Below, piece by piece: positions 8,501-18,527 of a stretch of DNA of 64,000 bases. The stretch is from NCBI GenBank assembly GCA_022709365.1, contig JAKLIY010000012.1, forward strand, positions 1 through 64,000, read 5' to 3'. The number at the start of each line of letters is the position of its first letter. Position 1 is the first letter of the stretch. Source of the stretch: Pseudomonadota bacterium. Lineage in GTDB: Bacteria; Pseudomonadota; Gammaproteobacteria; Competibacterales; Competibacteraceae. The notes beneath the pieces were generated by a model. The model was not told the DNA's origin, did not search any database, and worked only from the letters and a program-made list of their open reading frames with translations. The position numbers and the translations under genes were made by a program.

Positions 8501-9548
8501 TAACGGCTACGGCAGCAGTTCTAATAGAGCCGTTTTGTATATCGTCAATCTTGCGACCGGTGAACCGTTTACGGAGGAGATTGCCACCCCCATCGACACC
8601 ACTCTTCCAGCCACCGTCCCCAATGGCCTGTCCACTCCGCTTCCCTATGACAGCAACAACGACCGGATCGTGGATGTGATTTATGCAGGCGACCTGCAAG
8701 GCCATCTCTGGAAATTCGAAAACAGGGAGGGTGCTTGGGTGATCGGTAATGGAGGGGCTGCTTTGTTTAAGGCCCGTAATGATGATGGCGATGTGCAGTC
8801 GATTACGGCTCAACCGACAGCGGTTGAGGATGATAGCGGTAGGTTGATGATCTATTTTGGCACTGGACGCTATTTAGTGACTGATGACCTGACTAATGAC
8901 GATGAGCAGTCTTTCTATGGCATTTGGGATAAATCAACACCGCAAGCGGCGGCTGGTACAGTTCTTCGTAGTGATGCCAACACTCCTCTTTTGGAACAGA
9001 CACTCACCACTAGCGGCTCGCAAAGAACCGTCTCAACTGAATCATTTGATCCACGAACTCACCGGGGTTGTTACCTGGATTTGCCTGCTACGTCTGGTCA
9101 AGCCTCTGAGCGGATTATTGTCAAGACATTGACTAATACGTTCTCCTCTATAGAAGATCGGGTCTTGATTACCAGTGCAATACCAAACTCAGATCCATGT
9201 GGAAACGGTGGTAAAAGCTGGTTCATGGAATTGAATTTCAGTTGCGGTCGCTTAAGTCAGTCACCCTTTGACCTGGATAATAACGGGCGACCCGATGCAA
9301 CAAATGTTTCTGGAATCCAGTTAAATCCGGCTGGTGGCATCTTCGGTAAACCGACGTTGTTTGATAGTGGAATCAACAATCCGCCTAATCCAGATAACCC
9401 GGAAGAACTTACCCGGTCACGCTACAAGATCTTTACTGGTACAGCGGGTATGACACAGAAAGTCACAAACTTCATAGAGCCTCTTGCAGAGGAAGAGGGA
9501 GGGGGTGAACCTATCCGCCGTCGCATCTACTGGGAGCAAATACAGTGA
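5535..9548 (+). CDS. pilY1: type IV pilus tip adhesin and biogenesis factor PilY1
   Basis: A 1337-residue secreted protein with a signal peptide ending near SQAA (residue 27). A metal-ion-dependent adhesion motif D-x-S-G-S lies at residues 53-57 (LDDSGSM), as in von Willebrand A-like N-terminal halves of PilY1. A calcium-loop-like DMDGDGDID begins at residue 263. The C-terminal half contains the PilY1 beta-propeller repeats ([35 protein letters not shown]) and a second loop DSNNDRIVD at residues 1039-1047, in the place of the calcium site that controls pilus retraction in Pseudomonas. A ribosome site AAGGAGAA precedes the ATG. The middle holds an insert with [14 protein letters not shown], possibly an extra beta domain. 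It overlaps pilE by four bases (GTGA). Confidence 0.9.
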   Translation: MLLTTVTHYARVVLITVMLWPLCSQAAVTFDIPDFPLFLTETGLPPNIVLTLDDSGSMARAYTPDLCGVSAFNCTALSNRYTKSSTGNPMYYNPHVVYTAPPRANGTLFSTSFTSAHINGYDPNQLYSDSYYSSNPDLSNKYRPTSQRFFVPNGPNGNPYGGEADHGFMSHYSSDVSCRAINGTNRCQVSDGAGGWTSNTNSPTCSGSNTAARNADCRDNKGVPAYYYVFSSSSTCNLNNSANLTDNLCYSIKVVGNQNGPADMDGDGDIDGNDERQNFANWYSFYRTRTLATIAATSRAFATLQDNEARVAWQSLNTCRAGGTDPSITSFVISDCKGWQSTWPNAYPNFSNAIKPFSGTHKENFYKWLQRLPSNQGTPLRSSVYRAGKYFSTSGNNSPYDNDLLSDSNFSQPLDQGGGEYSCRKNYHIAMTDGMWNQDSSLTSVGNTDPNRRPYQDSNFNSIADIAYYFWATDLRSNLTNNVSPNIVNRYETDPTQEFWDAQNNPQTQQHMVNFTIGFGLSSFLASTALPASNRLIYDSTAPEPTFAGSYSNLVSGSKTWPSTGADYLGNVADLWHAALNSRGRFYSADSPDQIVAAFEDIMNTISVEAANGGGAGLGANTTQTTQEGATAFEARFKADWSGLLYARPVLPNGDFADYNYWEAGELIPPASLRNIFTRNGGTAEEFTNCTGALADQLNQDANGTVDNRCAERLAWLRGYSAAITSASWVDTPSNPNDTVTFNTQPAHGLVVGSTVRVTGVVPTAYNGNYTVASVPSDSSFTAILNTDPGTYNASESLGKVWKRYPNVFRDRVSALGDIMNSEPTYAHDENFGYGSATAINGYGEYASYLTAKASRTPVVYVGANDGMLHAFNGEIEGDNAGVELFAYVPAGVYDNLSALTATDYTATHKYFVDGSPIVGDAYIGGWKTYLVGGLGAGGKSIYALDVTSPSSFTEDNIKWEFTDSDLGLTFSQPQIAPVSATQWAAIFGNGYGSSSNRAVLYIVNLATGEPFTEEIATPIDTTLPATVPNGLSTPLPYDSNNDRIVDVIYAGDLQGHLWKFENREGAWVIGNGGAALFKARNDDGDVQSITAQPTAVEDDSGRLMIYFGTGRYLVTDDLTNDDEQSFYGIWDKSTPQAAAGTVLRSDANTPLLEQTLTTSGSQRTVSTESFDPRTHRGCYLDLPATSGQASERIIVKTLTNTFSSIEDRVLITSAIPNSDPCGNGGKSWFMELNFSCGRLSQSPFDLDNNGRPDATNVSGIQLNPAGGIFGKPTLFDSGINNPPNPDNPEELTRSRYKIFTGTAGMTQKVTNFIEPLAEEEGGGEPIRRRIYWEQIQ

Positions 9549-10084
9549 GGCTGAACATGGATTGCTTATCCAACAGTTGCCACCAGAACCCGCTTTTTTC
9601 CCTCTTTGTGGGGGAGAGCGGGGGTTGTCAACAGCGGCACCGCAATCAACGCTGGCAATCCGGCTTTACCCTGATCGAATTAATGATAGCCGTTGTTATC
9701 GTCGCTATCCTAGCAGCGATTGCGTTGCCGACCTACACCCAGTACACCAAACGCGCCCATCGGGCGGATGCCAAAACCGCACTGTTGAATAACGCGCAAT
9801 ACCTGGAGCGGAATTTTACTGAGTCCAATTGCTATCACCAGTATGACTCAAATAATGATGGTTCTTGTGATACTGCCGTCACTTTGCCCGCAGTCCAATC
9901 GCCCAGTGATGGCGCTGCTGTCTACACCATTTCAGCGACCACGCTGAATGCAACTCAGTACACGCTCACCGCAGCGCCAGTCAATCCAGGGCCTATGGCT
10001 GGAGACGCCTGTGGCAGCTTGACGCTCAACCACTTGGGCGTGAAGGGTTCAGGGGGTGATCTCGCTACCTGCTGGAATAAATAG
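9545..10084 (+). CDS. pilE: type IV minor pilin PilE
   Basis: A PilE-type pilin with [51 protein letters not shown], the usual PilE core in which an A-x-x-AL-x-x-x-AQ-x-LER helix follows the hydrophobic spine. Cysteines near the middle and end (SNCYH...SCD, DACGS...ATCW) would form disulfides. The GTG start at 9545 overlaps the pilY1 stop and gives an unusually long leader of about 40 residues before the cleavage glycine; an in-frame GTG at 9608 would give an 18-residue leader and may be the real start. It closes the minor pilin operon and is followed by a terminator. Confidence 0.83.
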   Translation: MRLNMDCLSNSCHQNPLFSLFVGESGGCQQRHRNQRWQSGFTLIELMIAVVIVAILAAIALPTYTQYTKRAHRADAKTALLNNAQYLERNFTESNCYHQYDSNNDGSCDTAVTLPAVQSPSDGAAVYTISATTLNATQYTLTAAPVNPGPMAGDACGSLTLNHLGVKGSGGDLATCWNK

Positions 10085-10101
10085 CTGTGCATGGCAGGAT
10101 C

Positions 10102-10126
10102 AAGCCGGCGCATTGCCGGCTTTTTT
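10102..10126 (+). terminator. rho-independent terminator of the pilin operon
   Basis: AAGCCGGC (10102-10109), loop CGCATT-type, then GCCGGCTT (10115-10122) running into TTTTTT. It lies 18 bases after the pilE stop. Confidence 0.85.
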
Positions 10127-10155
10127 ATTGGAACGCAAGTAAAATCCTGAAACTC

Positions 10156-10368
10156 CTACAGAGCGCCGCTCATAACCCCAGATCGCCTTGATAACGGGCA
10201 TCGCCTGTTTGGTCTAACCTTGACCGAGTAGCGTTTGGTTTCACAGTCGGCCAGGTCGATTTCATGCTTGATGAGATTGATTTGGCGCTTGATTTTATCG
10301 TAAGTGACCATAATCAAATTGTGGATGCATTTTGCGCTAGCATCAATCACCCCCTCCCCCAGCCCCAT
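10156..10368 (-). pseudogene. possible BrnT-type toxin N-terminal remnant
   Basis: This 70-codon minus-strand frame contains MVTYDKIKRQINLIKHEIDLADCE from about its 20th codon, which resembles the N-terminus of BrnT/COG2929 toxins (pattern Y-D-x-x-K-x-x-x-N-x-x-K-H-x-I-x-x-x-x-x-E). After that the frame departs from the family and ends, so if the match is right only the first quarter is left. No BrnA-like antitoxin is visible. The match rests on about 20 residues. The bases from 10127 to 10488 otherwise hold an inverted-repeat end (10366-10384) and no gene. Confidence 0.28.
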
Positions 10369-10384
10369 AAGCGCTAACTTGTTT
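10366..10384. repeat. left copy of a 19-base inverted repeat flanking IS4 remains
   Basis: CATAAGCGCTAACTTGTTT at 10366-10384 is the exact reverse complement of 11861-11879. The pair encloses the broken IS4-type transposase and the MITE-like unit. The left copy also forms a local hairpin with the neighbouring TTAGCGCT (10384-10391). Confidence 0.6.
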
Positions 10385-10488
10385 TAGCGCTCGAAATGAT
10401 GCTTGTTGAGCTGAAGACTTCTTCGTCTCGGTCTTTCGGCTAGAGATTTGGAAATGTTACCCCAGTCTTCCAGAACTTGATCAAGAGT

Positions 10489-11651
10489 TCATTGAGGTTC
10501 GATCGCACGGCGAAGTTGATGCAGCATAAATGCAAACTCACGCCAGGCACTTTGTGGACGATGTCTCTGCCAAGGGGTATCCCCAGGGGGAAATAGCGGC
10601 TGCGTGATCGACCATTTTCTCTATCAACAAAGCAACGAGTAGCTTGCCATATAACCAGGCCTTAGAGCTTTCTTCGTCGTATTTGGGTAAATGCCCAAGC
10701 CGGGCCAGTGAGTTGAATCGTTTGAAAACCAGTTCGACTTGCCATCGAGTTCTGTACCCCTGAAGCACCCACCTGGTCGGCCGGAAAAATTTCCTTCGGG
10801 AAGGTCGTAAACAGGATCACAAACTTCGCGTATTCGAACGTTTCTGGCTGGAGGTCCCTCCCCTTTCGGGATGCCTCTTTCCTGAGGATTTCCTGTGCAA
10901 TTTTAATGGCTTCCTGGGATTTCCGAATCACGCAGAGACGACCTTCGACCGAGGCCGATGGGCCGCAAACCCCGACCTCCCACGCTTGGATGGCGTCCGT
11001 TTGTTGAATGGCCGTCACCGCGCCCAGCAGATCGAAGGCACCGCCGTTGGGTGGGTCAAGCGGCAGGGACGACGTGTTGACCCGAACGGTCACGTAGCCT
11101 CCCCCTTGAACGACATGCTCGATTCCAGCCACCGTTGAATAGCCACGATCGCCCAGCACATAATCTCCAACTCGAATCGGAAACTGCTTAAAAGACTCGC
11201 CCGTTCCTGGCCCTGCAGTTGCGGTAAGCTTGAAAAAATCACAGGAAAGCGAAGGTCAGCAGACACGGTAATGAATGCGCCAAAGACTTCCCGTCTTTCC
11301 AGGTTCCTTAACCGTCGTTGCATCGAAGACGCGCACTTGAAAAGCACCATGACAGGACAGCGCAACCCCTCGACTCTGGAACAGAGCAATGCACATTAAC
11401 CGAAGCCATTCCCTCGACTTTTGCAAGCGCTTCATGAGTGCTACATCCGAGAGATCGGCCCACTCGGCCTTCCTGGCCCGTAAGGCCGTCTCCCTCAACG
11501 AGTACCCACAACCCAGATGGATCAGCAAGGTACGCAGCAGACCTTCCGGAGATTTATTCTTACGCAGACCCTTCAATGCTCCAGTAGCCAAAGCAATCTC
11601 TTGCCAATCCTGAGGGAAGAAGGAAAGCAACGTCTGACAATCTTCGTCCAT
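10489..11651 (-). pseudogene. frameshifted IS4-family transposase
   Basis: Pieces of one DDE transposase are spread over several minus-strand frames. The N-terminus (MDEDCQTLLSFFPQDWQEIALATGALKG) and first catalytic region (RVFDATTVKEPGKTGSLWRIHY) are at 11651-11256. The second region (LGDRGYSTVAGIEHVVQGGGYVTVRVN) is in another frame near 11159. The YREK signature YRTRWQVELVFKRFNSLARLGHLPK is near 10750, and the last part (WREFAFMLHQLRRAIEPQ) ends at 10489 in yet another frame. At least three frameshifts separate these parts, so no active enzyme can be made. The order and motifs fit the IS4 family. Confidence 0.8.
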
Positions 11652-11691
11652 ATGCTCTTCTCTAAGGTTTGTGGAACTTCAGTGCAAACCT

Positions 11692-11840
11692 CTTAGAGGC
11701 TGTCGAAAAACCTTACATTGATTTTTCAGGAAAATTTTTTTGTAACCCGGCTTTCGGTCGGCTTTTCGGCCTATCAGGCCGGGTGGACGTTGGCTCTACA
11801 CTATACAAATCAAATAGTTAGTTTTTAGACAGCTTCTAAG
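11692..11840. mobile_element. MITE-like element with 20-base terminal inverted repeats
   Basis: CTTAGAGGCTGTCGAAAAAC (11692-11711) and GTTTTTAGACAGCTTCTAAG (11821-11840) are inverted repeats matching at 18 of 20 positions. The 149-base unit between them has no coding frame and holds a small GC hairpin near 11750-11790 (CGGCTTTCGGTCGGCTTTTCGGCC). The GGCTGTC-AAAAAC type of end is common among IS elements, so this is probably a non-autonomous deletion derivative. Confidence 0.5.
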
Positions 11841-11860
11841 AAAAAATACAAGTCGTCAAC

Positions 11861-11879
11861 AAACAAGTTAGCGCTTATG
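11861..11879. repeat. right copy of the 19-base inverted repeat
   Basis: Exact reverse complement of 10366-10384; both copies have C-rich CCCCCAACCCCCTCCC-like sequence on their outer side. The two together may mark the ends of a composite or an earlier insertion that has been partly overwritten. Confidence 0.55.
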
Positions 11880-11966
11880 TCCCCCAACCCCCTCCCACGT
11901 CGGGGAGGGGGAGCCAGATAACCGACTGTTTCGTAAAACTCCCTTTCCCTAACGGTCATTCTAAGC

Positions 11967-12085
11967 AGCCCAGGGCGTTGCCCTGGGCTAAAATTAGCGC
12001 GCCCCTTTGGGGCTTCACTGCCTGAAATATCTTCTTTTAGCCCTGAAAGGGCGATTCAATATTAGCCCAAGGCAACGCCCTGGGT
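11967..12085. repeat. cluster of hairpin repeats upstream of glyQ
   Basis: Four stem-loops follow one another: AGCCCAGGGC-GTT-GCCCTGGGCT (11967-11989, perfect 10-base stem), GCCCC-TTT-GGGGC (12001-12013), GCCCT-GAA-AGGGC (12040-12052) and AGCCCAAGGC-AAC-GCCCTGGGT (12064-12085). The first and last are similar to each other. This looks like a multi-hairpin intergenic repeat. The 570 bases between the transposase remnant and glyQ hold only this, the MITE-like unit and one end of the 19-base inverted repeat. Confidence 0.6.
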
Positions 12086-12223
12086 GATCTTTGTGCGCTG
12101 CGCCGCCCTCATCGCACAATAGCCATGAATCCAACCCCGACGCCGGGCTATACTTGACGCTCCATCCTGACGAGAAAACCGGGGGCGTTCCCAAACCGTC
12201 CCCCTTGGATTCTGGAGACGCCC

Positions 12224-13144
12224 GTGCGCGATGTTTCAACTTTCCAGGGACTGATCCTGGCCCTACAAGAGTACTGGGCGCGGCAGGGCTGCGTCCTGCT
12301 GCAACCTTACGACATGGAAGTGGGTGCGGGAACGTTTCACCCCGCCACTTTCCTGCGCGCCATCGGCCCGGAACCGTGGAGCGCCGCCTATGTGCAACCG
12401 TCCCGCCGTCCCACTGATGGCCGCTACGGCGAGAATCCCAACCGCTTGCAGCACTACTACCAATATCAGGTCGTCATCAAACCCTCGCCGCTGGACTTGC
12501 AAGACCTCTACCTCGGTTCGCTCCAGGAACTCGGTCTCGATCCACTGATCCACGATATCCGCTTCGTCGAAGACAACTGGGAATCGCCGACACTCGGCGC
12601 CTGGGGCCTCGGCTGGGAAGTGTGGCTCAACGGCATGGAAATCACCCAGTTCACCTACTTCCAGCAGGTCGGCGGTCTGGACTGCAAACCGGTCACCGGC
12701 GAAATCACCTACGGCCTCGAACGCATCGCCATGTACCTGCAGGGCGTCGCAAGCGTCTTTGATCTGGTGTGGACCGACGGCCCGCTGGGCCGCGTCACCT
12801 ACGGCGATGTGTTCCATCAAAATGAAGTCGAAATGTCCACCTACAACTTTGAATACGCCGACACGACCGCGCTGTTCGTCGCCTTCGATGCCTGCGAATC
12901 CGCCAGCAAGCAGCTCATCGAACGGGGCCTGCCGCTGCCCGCCTACGAAATGACCCTGAAAGCCTCCCATACCTTTAACCTCCTGGACGCCCGCAAGGCC
13001 ATTTCCGTGACTGAACGCCAGCGCTTCATCCTTCGGGTGCGCACCCTGGCGCGGGCAGTCGCCCATGCCTACTACGAAGCGCGCGCCGCCCGGGGCTTCC
13101 CTATGTGTCAGCAGGCGGCTCGCCAGGAGGCTGTTCATGGCTAA
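12224..13144 (+). CDS. glyQ: glycine--tRNA ligase alpha subunit
   Basis: The 306-residue product begins [52 protein letters not shown], a textbook GlyQ N-terminus, and contains the class II motifs ([46 protein letters not shown]-type motif 3). It forms the catalytic alpha subunit of the alpha2beta2 enzyme that charges tRNA-Gly. The start is GTG at 12224, after CTGGAGA; the nearby ATG at 12231 is out of frame. The gene overlaps glyS by eight bases, so the subunits are translationally coupled. Confidence 0.97.
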   Translation: MRDVSTFQGLILALQEYWARQGCVLLQPYDMEVGAGTFHPATFLRAIGPEPWSAAYVQPSRRPTDGRYGENPNRLQHYYQYQVVIKPSPLDLQDLYLGSLQELGLDPLIHDIRFVEDNWESPTLGAWGLGWEVWLNGMEITQFTYFQQVGGLDCKPVTGEITYGLERIAMYLQGVASVFDLVWTDGPLGRVTYGDVFHQNEVEMSTYNFEYADTTALFVAFDACESASKQLIERGLPLPAYEMTLKASHTFNLLDARKAISVTERQRFILRVRTLARAVAHAYYEARAARGFPMCQQAARQEAVHG

Positions 13145-15218
13145 TACGGACACCCGCGATCTGCTGATCGAAATCGGCACTGAAGAACTGCCGCCCAAGG
13201 CCCTGTCCAGCCTGGCTCTCGCTTTCGAGAATGGCGTCCGCGAAGGTCTGGAGAAAGCCGGTTTGACCAGCGGCGAACTTCGCCGTTTCGCCACTCCGCG
13301 CCGGCTGGCGGTCTTGATCCACGACCTGCCGGCGCGCCAACCGGATCGCCAACTCGAACGGCGCGGTCCGGCGCTGAGTGCGGCCTTCGGTCCCGATGGA
13401 AAACCCACCAAAGCGGCTGAAGGCTTCGCCCGTTCGTGTGGCGTCGCCGTCGCCGATCTGCAAAAACAGGAAACCGACAAGAGGGCTTGGCTGGTCCATC
13501 TCAGCCACGAACCGGGCGCGGCCACTGCCGGACTGATTCCCGGCATTGTCGATCAGGCGCTGGCCGGTCTGCCGATTCCCAAACGGATGCGCTGGGGCGA
13601 CCGCGAGGATCAGTTCGTCCGCCCGGTGCATTGGGCCGTGCTGCTGTTCGGCGATGAGGTGATTCCCGCGACGATCATGGGCGTCTCGTCCGGACGGGAA
13701 ACCCGTGGCCATCGCTTCCACCATCCGCAACCGATCCGCATCACTTCCCCCGCCGACTACGCCCGACAACTGGCTGATGAGGGCCAGGTGATCGCCGACT
13801 TCGCCGAGCGCCGCGACCGGGTGCGCGCCCAGGCCGAAGCGACCGCTGCCGAATTGGGCGGCATCGTGGTTATCCAGCCGGAACTGCTGGACGAAGTGAC
13901 CGCACTGGTGGAATGGCCGGTCGCGCTGGCGGGCAATTTTGAACGGCGCTTCCTGAACGTACCCGCCGAAGCGCTCATCAGCACCATGCAGGATCATCAA
14001 CGCTATTTCCCGGTGGTCGATGGACAAGGCCGGTTGCTGCCGCACTTCATCACCATGACCAACCTGGAAAGCCGCGATCCGGCCCAAGTGCGGGCGGGCA
14101 ACGAACGGGTCATTCGCCCGCGCTTCAGTGACGCTGAGTTTTTCTGGAACCAGGATCGCAAGCAACCGCTGGCAGCGCGCATGGAAACGTTAAAACATGT
14201 CGTTTTTCAGCAGCGACTGGGGACGCTGGATGAAAAGAGCGGGCGGGTAGCCCGACTGGCGCGCTTCATCACCGAGCAGACCCGGGGGAACCCGGATTGG
14301 GCGGATCGGGCGGCGCGGCTGGCCAAATGCGACCTGATGACCCAGATGGTGCAGGAATTTCCGGAACTGCAAGGCATCATGGGCCGCTACTATGCGCTGC
14401 ATGATCAGGAATCGCCGGAAGTCGCTCAGGCCCTGGAAGAACACTATCTGCCGCGTTTCGCCGGCGACCGACTGCCCGCCACCGCCACCGGTCGTATCGT
14501 CGCACTGGCCGACCGGCTGGACACCCTGACCGGCATCTTTGCCATCGGTCAGGCCCCCTCCGGCACCAAGGACCCCTTCGCCCTGCGCCGCGCCGCACTG
14601 GGGGTATTGCGCATCCTGATTGAGGGCGAACTGGATCTGGATTTGCCGAAGTTGCTGGATCGAGCTGCGGCAAGTTTCGACAAGGCGATTCGCGCCGAAC
14701 AGGCCGTTGATACCGTGTTTGCGTTCATCATGGAGCGGTTGCGCAGCTATTACCTGGATCAGGGCCTTCGCCCCGACACCTTTGAAGCGGTGCTGGACTG
14801 CCGCCCCACGCGCCCTCTGGATTTCGACCGCCGGGTGCGGGCGGTGCACGCCTTCCGGGAATTGCCCGAAGCGGCCAGCCTGGCCGCAGCTAACAAGCGC
14901 ATTCGCAACATTCTCCGCAAGGTGGATACAGTGCTGCCCTTCGAGGTACGGCCCAACCTGTTGATGGAAGATGCGGAACAGGCGCTGGCCGGGCAGTTGG
15001 TGGAACTGTCTTCGGAGGTGATGCCACTCATGGAGGCGGGGCTGTACGGTGAGGCGCTGAACCGGCTGGCCCGCCTGCGCGAACCGGTGGACGCTTTCTT
15101 CGACCAGGTGCTGGTGATGGCCGAGGATGCGACGGTGCGCGATAACCGGATTGCGCTGCTGAATGAACTCAGCAGCCTGTTCCTGCGCGTCGCGGATTTT
15201 TCGCGGCTACAGGATTGA
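13137..15218 (+). CDS. glyS: glycine--tRNA ligase beta subunit
   Basis: A 693-residue protein starting [23 protein letters not shown] at the ATG at 13137; an open frame reaches back to 13065 but lies inside glyQ, and CCAGGAGG sits eight bases before 13137. It has the B3/B4-like and HD-like regions of GlyS ([14 protein letters not shown]-type start, [58 protein letters not shown]) and a C-terminal anticodon-binding DALR-type region. It binds tRNA-Gly and completes the enzyme with GlyQ. Family length is about 690, so it is full length. It is followed by a short region with three parS-like sites. Confidence 0.97.
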   Translation: MANTDTRDLLIEIGTEELPPKALSSLALAFENGVREGLEKAGLTSGELRRFATPRRLAVLIHDLPARQPDRQLERRGPALSAAFGPDGKPTKAAEGFARSCGVAVADLQKQETDKRAWLVHLSHEPGAATAGLIPGIVDQALAGLPIPKRMRWGDREDQFVRPVHWAVLLFGDEVIPATIMGVSSGRETRGHRFHHPQPIRITSPADYARQLADEGQVIADFAERRDRVRAQAEATAAELGGIVVIQPELLDEVTALVEWPVALAGNFERRFLNVPAEALISTMQDHQRYFPVVDGQGRLLPHFITMTNLESRDPAQVRAGNERVIRPRFSDAEFFWNQDRKQPLAARMETLKHVVFQQRLGTLDEKSGRVARLARFITEQTRGNPDWADRAARLAKCDLMTQMVQEFPELQGIMGRYYALHDQESPEVAQALEEHYLPRFAGDRLPATATGRIVALADRLDTLTGIFAIGQAPSGTKDPFALRRAALGVLRILIEGELDLDLPKLLDRAAASFDKAIRAEQAVDTVFAFIMERLRSYYLDQGLRPDTFEAVLDCRPTRPLDFDRRVRAVHAFRELPEAASLAAANKRIRNILRKVDTVLPFEVRPNLLMEDAEQALAGQLVELSSEVMPLMEAGLYGEALNRLARLREPVDAFFDQVLVMAEDATVRDNRIALLNELSSLFLRVADFSRLQD

Positions 15219-15233
15219 GCATGCGGTTTCACG

Positions 15234-15247
15234 GTTTCACATGAAAC
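15234..15247. other. parS-like site, variant
   Basis: GTTTCACATGAAAC, one central base away from the ParB-binding core GTTTCACGTGAAAC. A partial copy GGTTTCAC directly precedes it. It is 15 bases after the glyS stop. Confidence 0.5.
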
Positions 15248-15302
15248 CTATCCATCCCCGCTCCCTCTGGCTAGAGAGGGCGGGCGCTGAGTAGCGATGA
15301 TG

Positions 15303-15316
15303 GTTTCACGTGAAAC
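15303..15316. other. parS site
   Basis: GTTTCACGTGAAAC, a perfect palindrome equal to the core of the widely conserved ParB-binding site; the 16-mer matches the Bacillus-type consensus TGTTTCACGTGAAACA at 15 of 16 positions. It lies between glyS and gmhB. Confidence 0.75.
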
Positions 15317-15340
15317 ACCGTCTGCCGGCTATCCCGGATA

Positions 15341-15354
15341 GTTTCACATGAAAC
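15341..15354. other. parS-like site, variant
   Basis: GTTTCACATGAAAC, same variant core as at 15234, 38 bases beyond the perfect site and just before gmhB. The 174-base glyS-gmhB gap holds these three sites and no gene. Confidence 0.5.
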
Positions 15355-15392
15355 AACCCTCTCCCTCTATGCGCGATAACAGACCGACAATT

Positions 15393-15935
15393 ATGAAGCT
15401 GATTATTCTGGACCGTGATGGTGTTATCAACGAAGATTCCGACGCCTTTATCAAATGCCCGGACGAATGGACGCCTATCCCCGGCAGTTTGGAGGCAGTG
15501 GCCCGCCTGAGTCATGCCGGCTATCGCATCGTGGTCGCCACAAACCAGTCCGGGGTTGTACGGGGGTTATTTGATCTGGAAACCCTGAATTTGATCCACA
15601 AAAAGATGCACCGCATGGCGCAAGAAGTCGGCGGCTTGATCGATGCGGTGTTCTTCTGCCCGGATGTCGATGAGGCCAATCCCTACCGCAAGCCCAATCC
15701 CGGCATGTTGCTGGAAATCAGCCGGCGCTTGAAATGCAGTCTGCAAGGCGTGCCGGTGGTTGGTGACAGCGTGCGCGACATCCGGGCGGCCCGGGCCGCC
15801 AATGCCCAGCCGTTCCTGGTGCGAACCGGCAAGGGCGCGTCGACGCTCGAACGGGACATAGAAATCTGCGCCAATGTGCCTACCTTCGATAACCTGGCCG
15901 CGGTCGCTGATCATCTGATCGCCTGCCATGAATGA
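15393..15935 (+). CDS. gmhB: D-glycero-beta-D-manno-heptose 1,7-bisphosphate 7-phosphatase
   Basis: A 180-residue HAD phosphatase (start chosen at MKLIILDRDGVIN; an ATG 15 codons earlier lies in the parS-like region). HAD motif I is LDRDGVIN with nucleophile Asp7 and acid Asp9, motif II VATNQSG, and motif III/IV KPNPGML...GDSVRDIRAA. GmhB dephosphorylates heptose bisphosphate in the ADP-heptose route to LPS inner core. The loop after FFCP, which in most GmhB proteins carries a CxH...CxC zinc site, is short here (PDVDEANPYRKP) and has no second cysteine pair, so the structural zinc is probably missing. The glyS-gmhB-plsC order is the same as near oriC of Pseudomonas. Confidence 0.87.
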   Translation: MKLIILDRDGVINEDSDAFIKCPDEWTPIPGSLEAVARLSHAGYRIVVATNQSGVVRGLFDLETLNLIHKKMHRMAQEVGGLIDAVFFCPDVDEANPYRKPNPGMLLEISRRLKCSLQGVPVVGDSVRDIRAARAANAQPFLVRTGKGASTLERDIEICANVPTFDNLAAVADHLIACHE

Positions 15936-15951
15936 TCTGTGAGTCTCCGCT

Positions 15952-16731
15952 ATGTCTTCCGCTCCGACTGTTCAACTCTCTACGCCGAACGTGCTGCTAC
16001 GCTCGCTGCTATTTTCCATTGGCATGATCGCCTCGACCGGCATCATAGCGTTGTTAGTGGTTTTTGTTTTTTTTCTGCCCTTCACCCAGCGCTACCGGTT
16101 GTCCCAGCTCTGGGGTCGTTTCAATATCTGGTGGCTGCATGTGACCTGCCGAATCGACTATCAGTTAAGCGGTATCGAGCATGTTCCCGACCCGCCAGAA
16201 TGGCCAGTGGTCGTCATGGCCAAGCATCAATCGACCTGGGAGACGATGTTTCTTCAACAATATCTGCCGCCAATGGCGTGGGTCATCAAGCGTGAATTGC
16301 TCTGGCTACCCTTTTTCGGTTGGGCGATGGCGCTGTTACGGCCGATTGCGATCAATCGCCGAGCCGGTGCTTCCTCCGTCAAACAGGTCATCCGGCAGGG
16401 TGTGGAACATCTCCGCCAAGGGCAATGGGTGCTGATCTTTCCCGAAGGCACCCGCGTTGCGCCTGGCGTTCGCCAGCGTTATGGCACGGGCGGCGCGGTG
16501 CTGGCGGCGCGTAGCGGTTGTCCGATCTTGCCCGTCGCGCTCAATGCCGGCGAGTTTTGGCCACGCGGGGGATTTATCAAGCGGCCGGGAACTGTTCAGG
16601 TGGTGTTTGGCCCCCTGCTCGACAGCAACGGCCATTCGCCGCAGGAACTGACCCGGCAGGTAGAAGAATGGATTGAAAACGCGATGACCCGCATCAGTGC
16701 GGGCACGGTCCCGGACGTAGAGAAAAGGTAG
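15952..16731 (+). CDS. 1-acyl-sn-glycerol-3-phosphate acyltransferase family protein
   Basis: A 259-residue membrane-associated acyltransferase. An N-terminal hydrophobic segment spans roughly residues 15-42. The active-site motif is AKHQSTWET, His92-x4-Glu97, the HX4(D/E) block of PlsC-like enzymes, followed by FPEGTRVAPG near residue 161, the acceptor-binding block. Such enzymes add an acyl chain to lysophosphatidic acid or related lipids at the inner membrane. It follows gmhB by 16 bases and is probably in one transcript with it. In Pseudomonas the gene next to gmhB near the origin is an OlsA/PlsC paralogue, so lysophospholipid or ornithine-lipid specificity cannot be told apart here. Confidence 0.88.
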   Translation: MSSAPTVQLSTPNVLLRSLLFSIGMIASTGIIALLVVFVFFLPFTQRYRLSQLWGRFNIWWLHVTCRIDYQLSGIEHVPDPPEWPVVVMAKHQSTWETMFLQQYLPPMAWVIKRELLWLPFFGWAMALLRPIAINRRAGASSVKQVIRQGVEHLRQGQWVLIFPEGTRVAPGVRQRYGTGGAVLAARSGCPILPVALNAGEFWPRGGFIKRPGTVQVVFGPLLDSNGHSPQELTRQVEEWIENAMTRISAGTVPDVEKR

Positions 16732-16732
16732 G

Positions 16733-18417
<1,685 letters not shown>

Positions 18418-18527
18418 GAAATACGCTCCATCCTCGATGATGATCGGGGTTCGCTCGCTTCCCCGACACGCTATTCACCACGTTCTAACCCCTACTCCCG
18501 TCATTGCAGCAAGGAGCAATCTATGCG

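Noticed and set aside
11967-12085. T-box or riboswitch upstream of glyQ
   Set aside because: The hairpins are repeat-type stems similar to each other, with no T-box or specifier pattern, and glycine T-boxes are not expected in gammaproteobacteria.
12263-14165. Long minus-strand frames (427 and 354 codons) opposite glyQ and glyS
   Set aside because: Shadow frames of the high-GC synthetase genes; the glyQ and glyS products are unmistakable.
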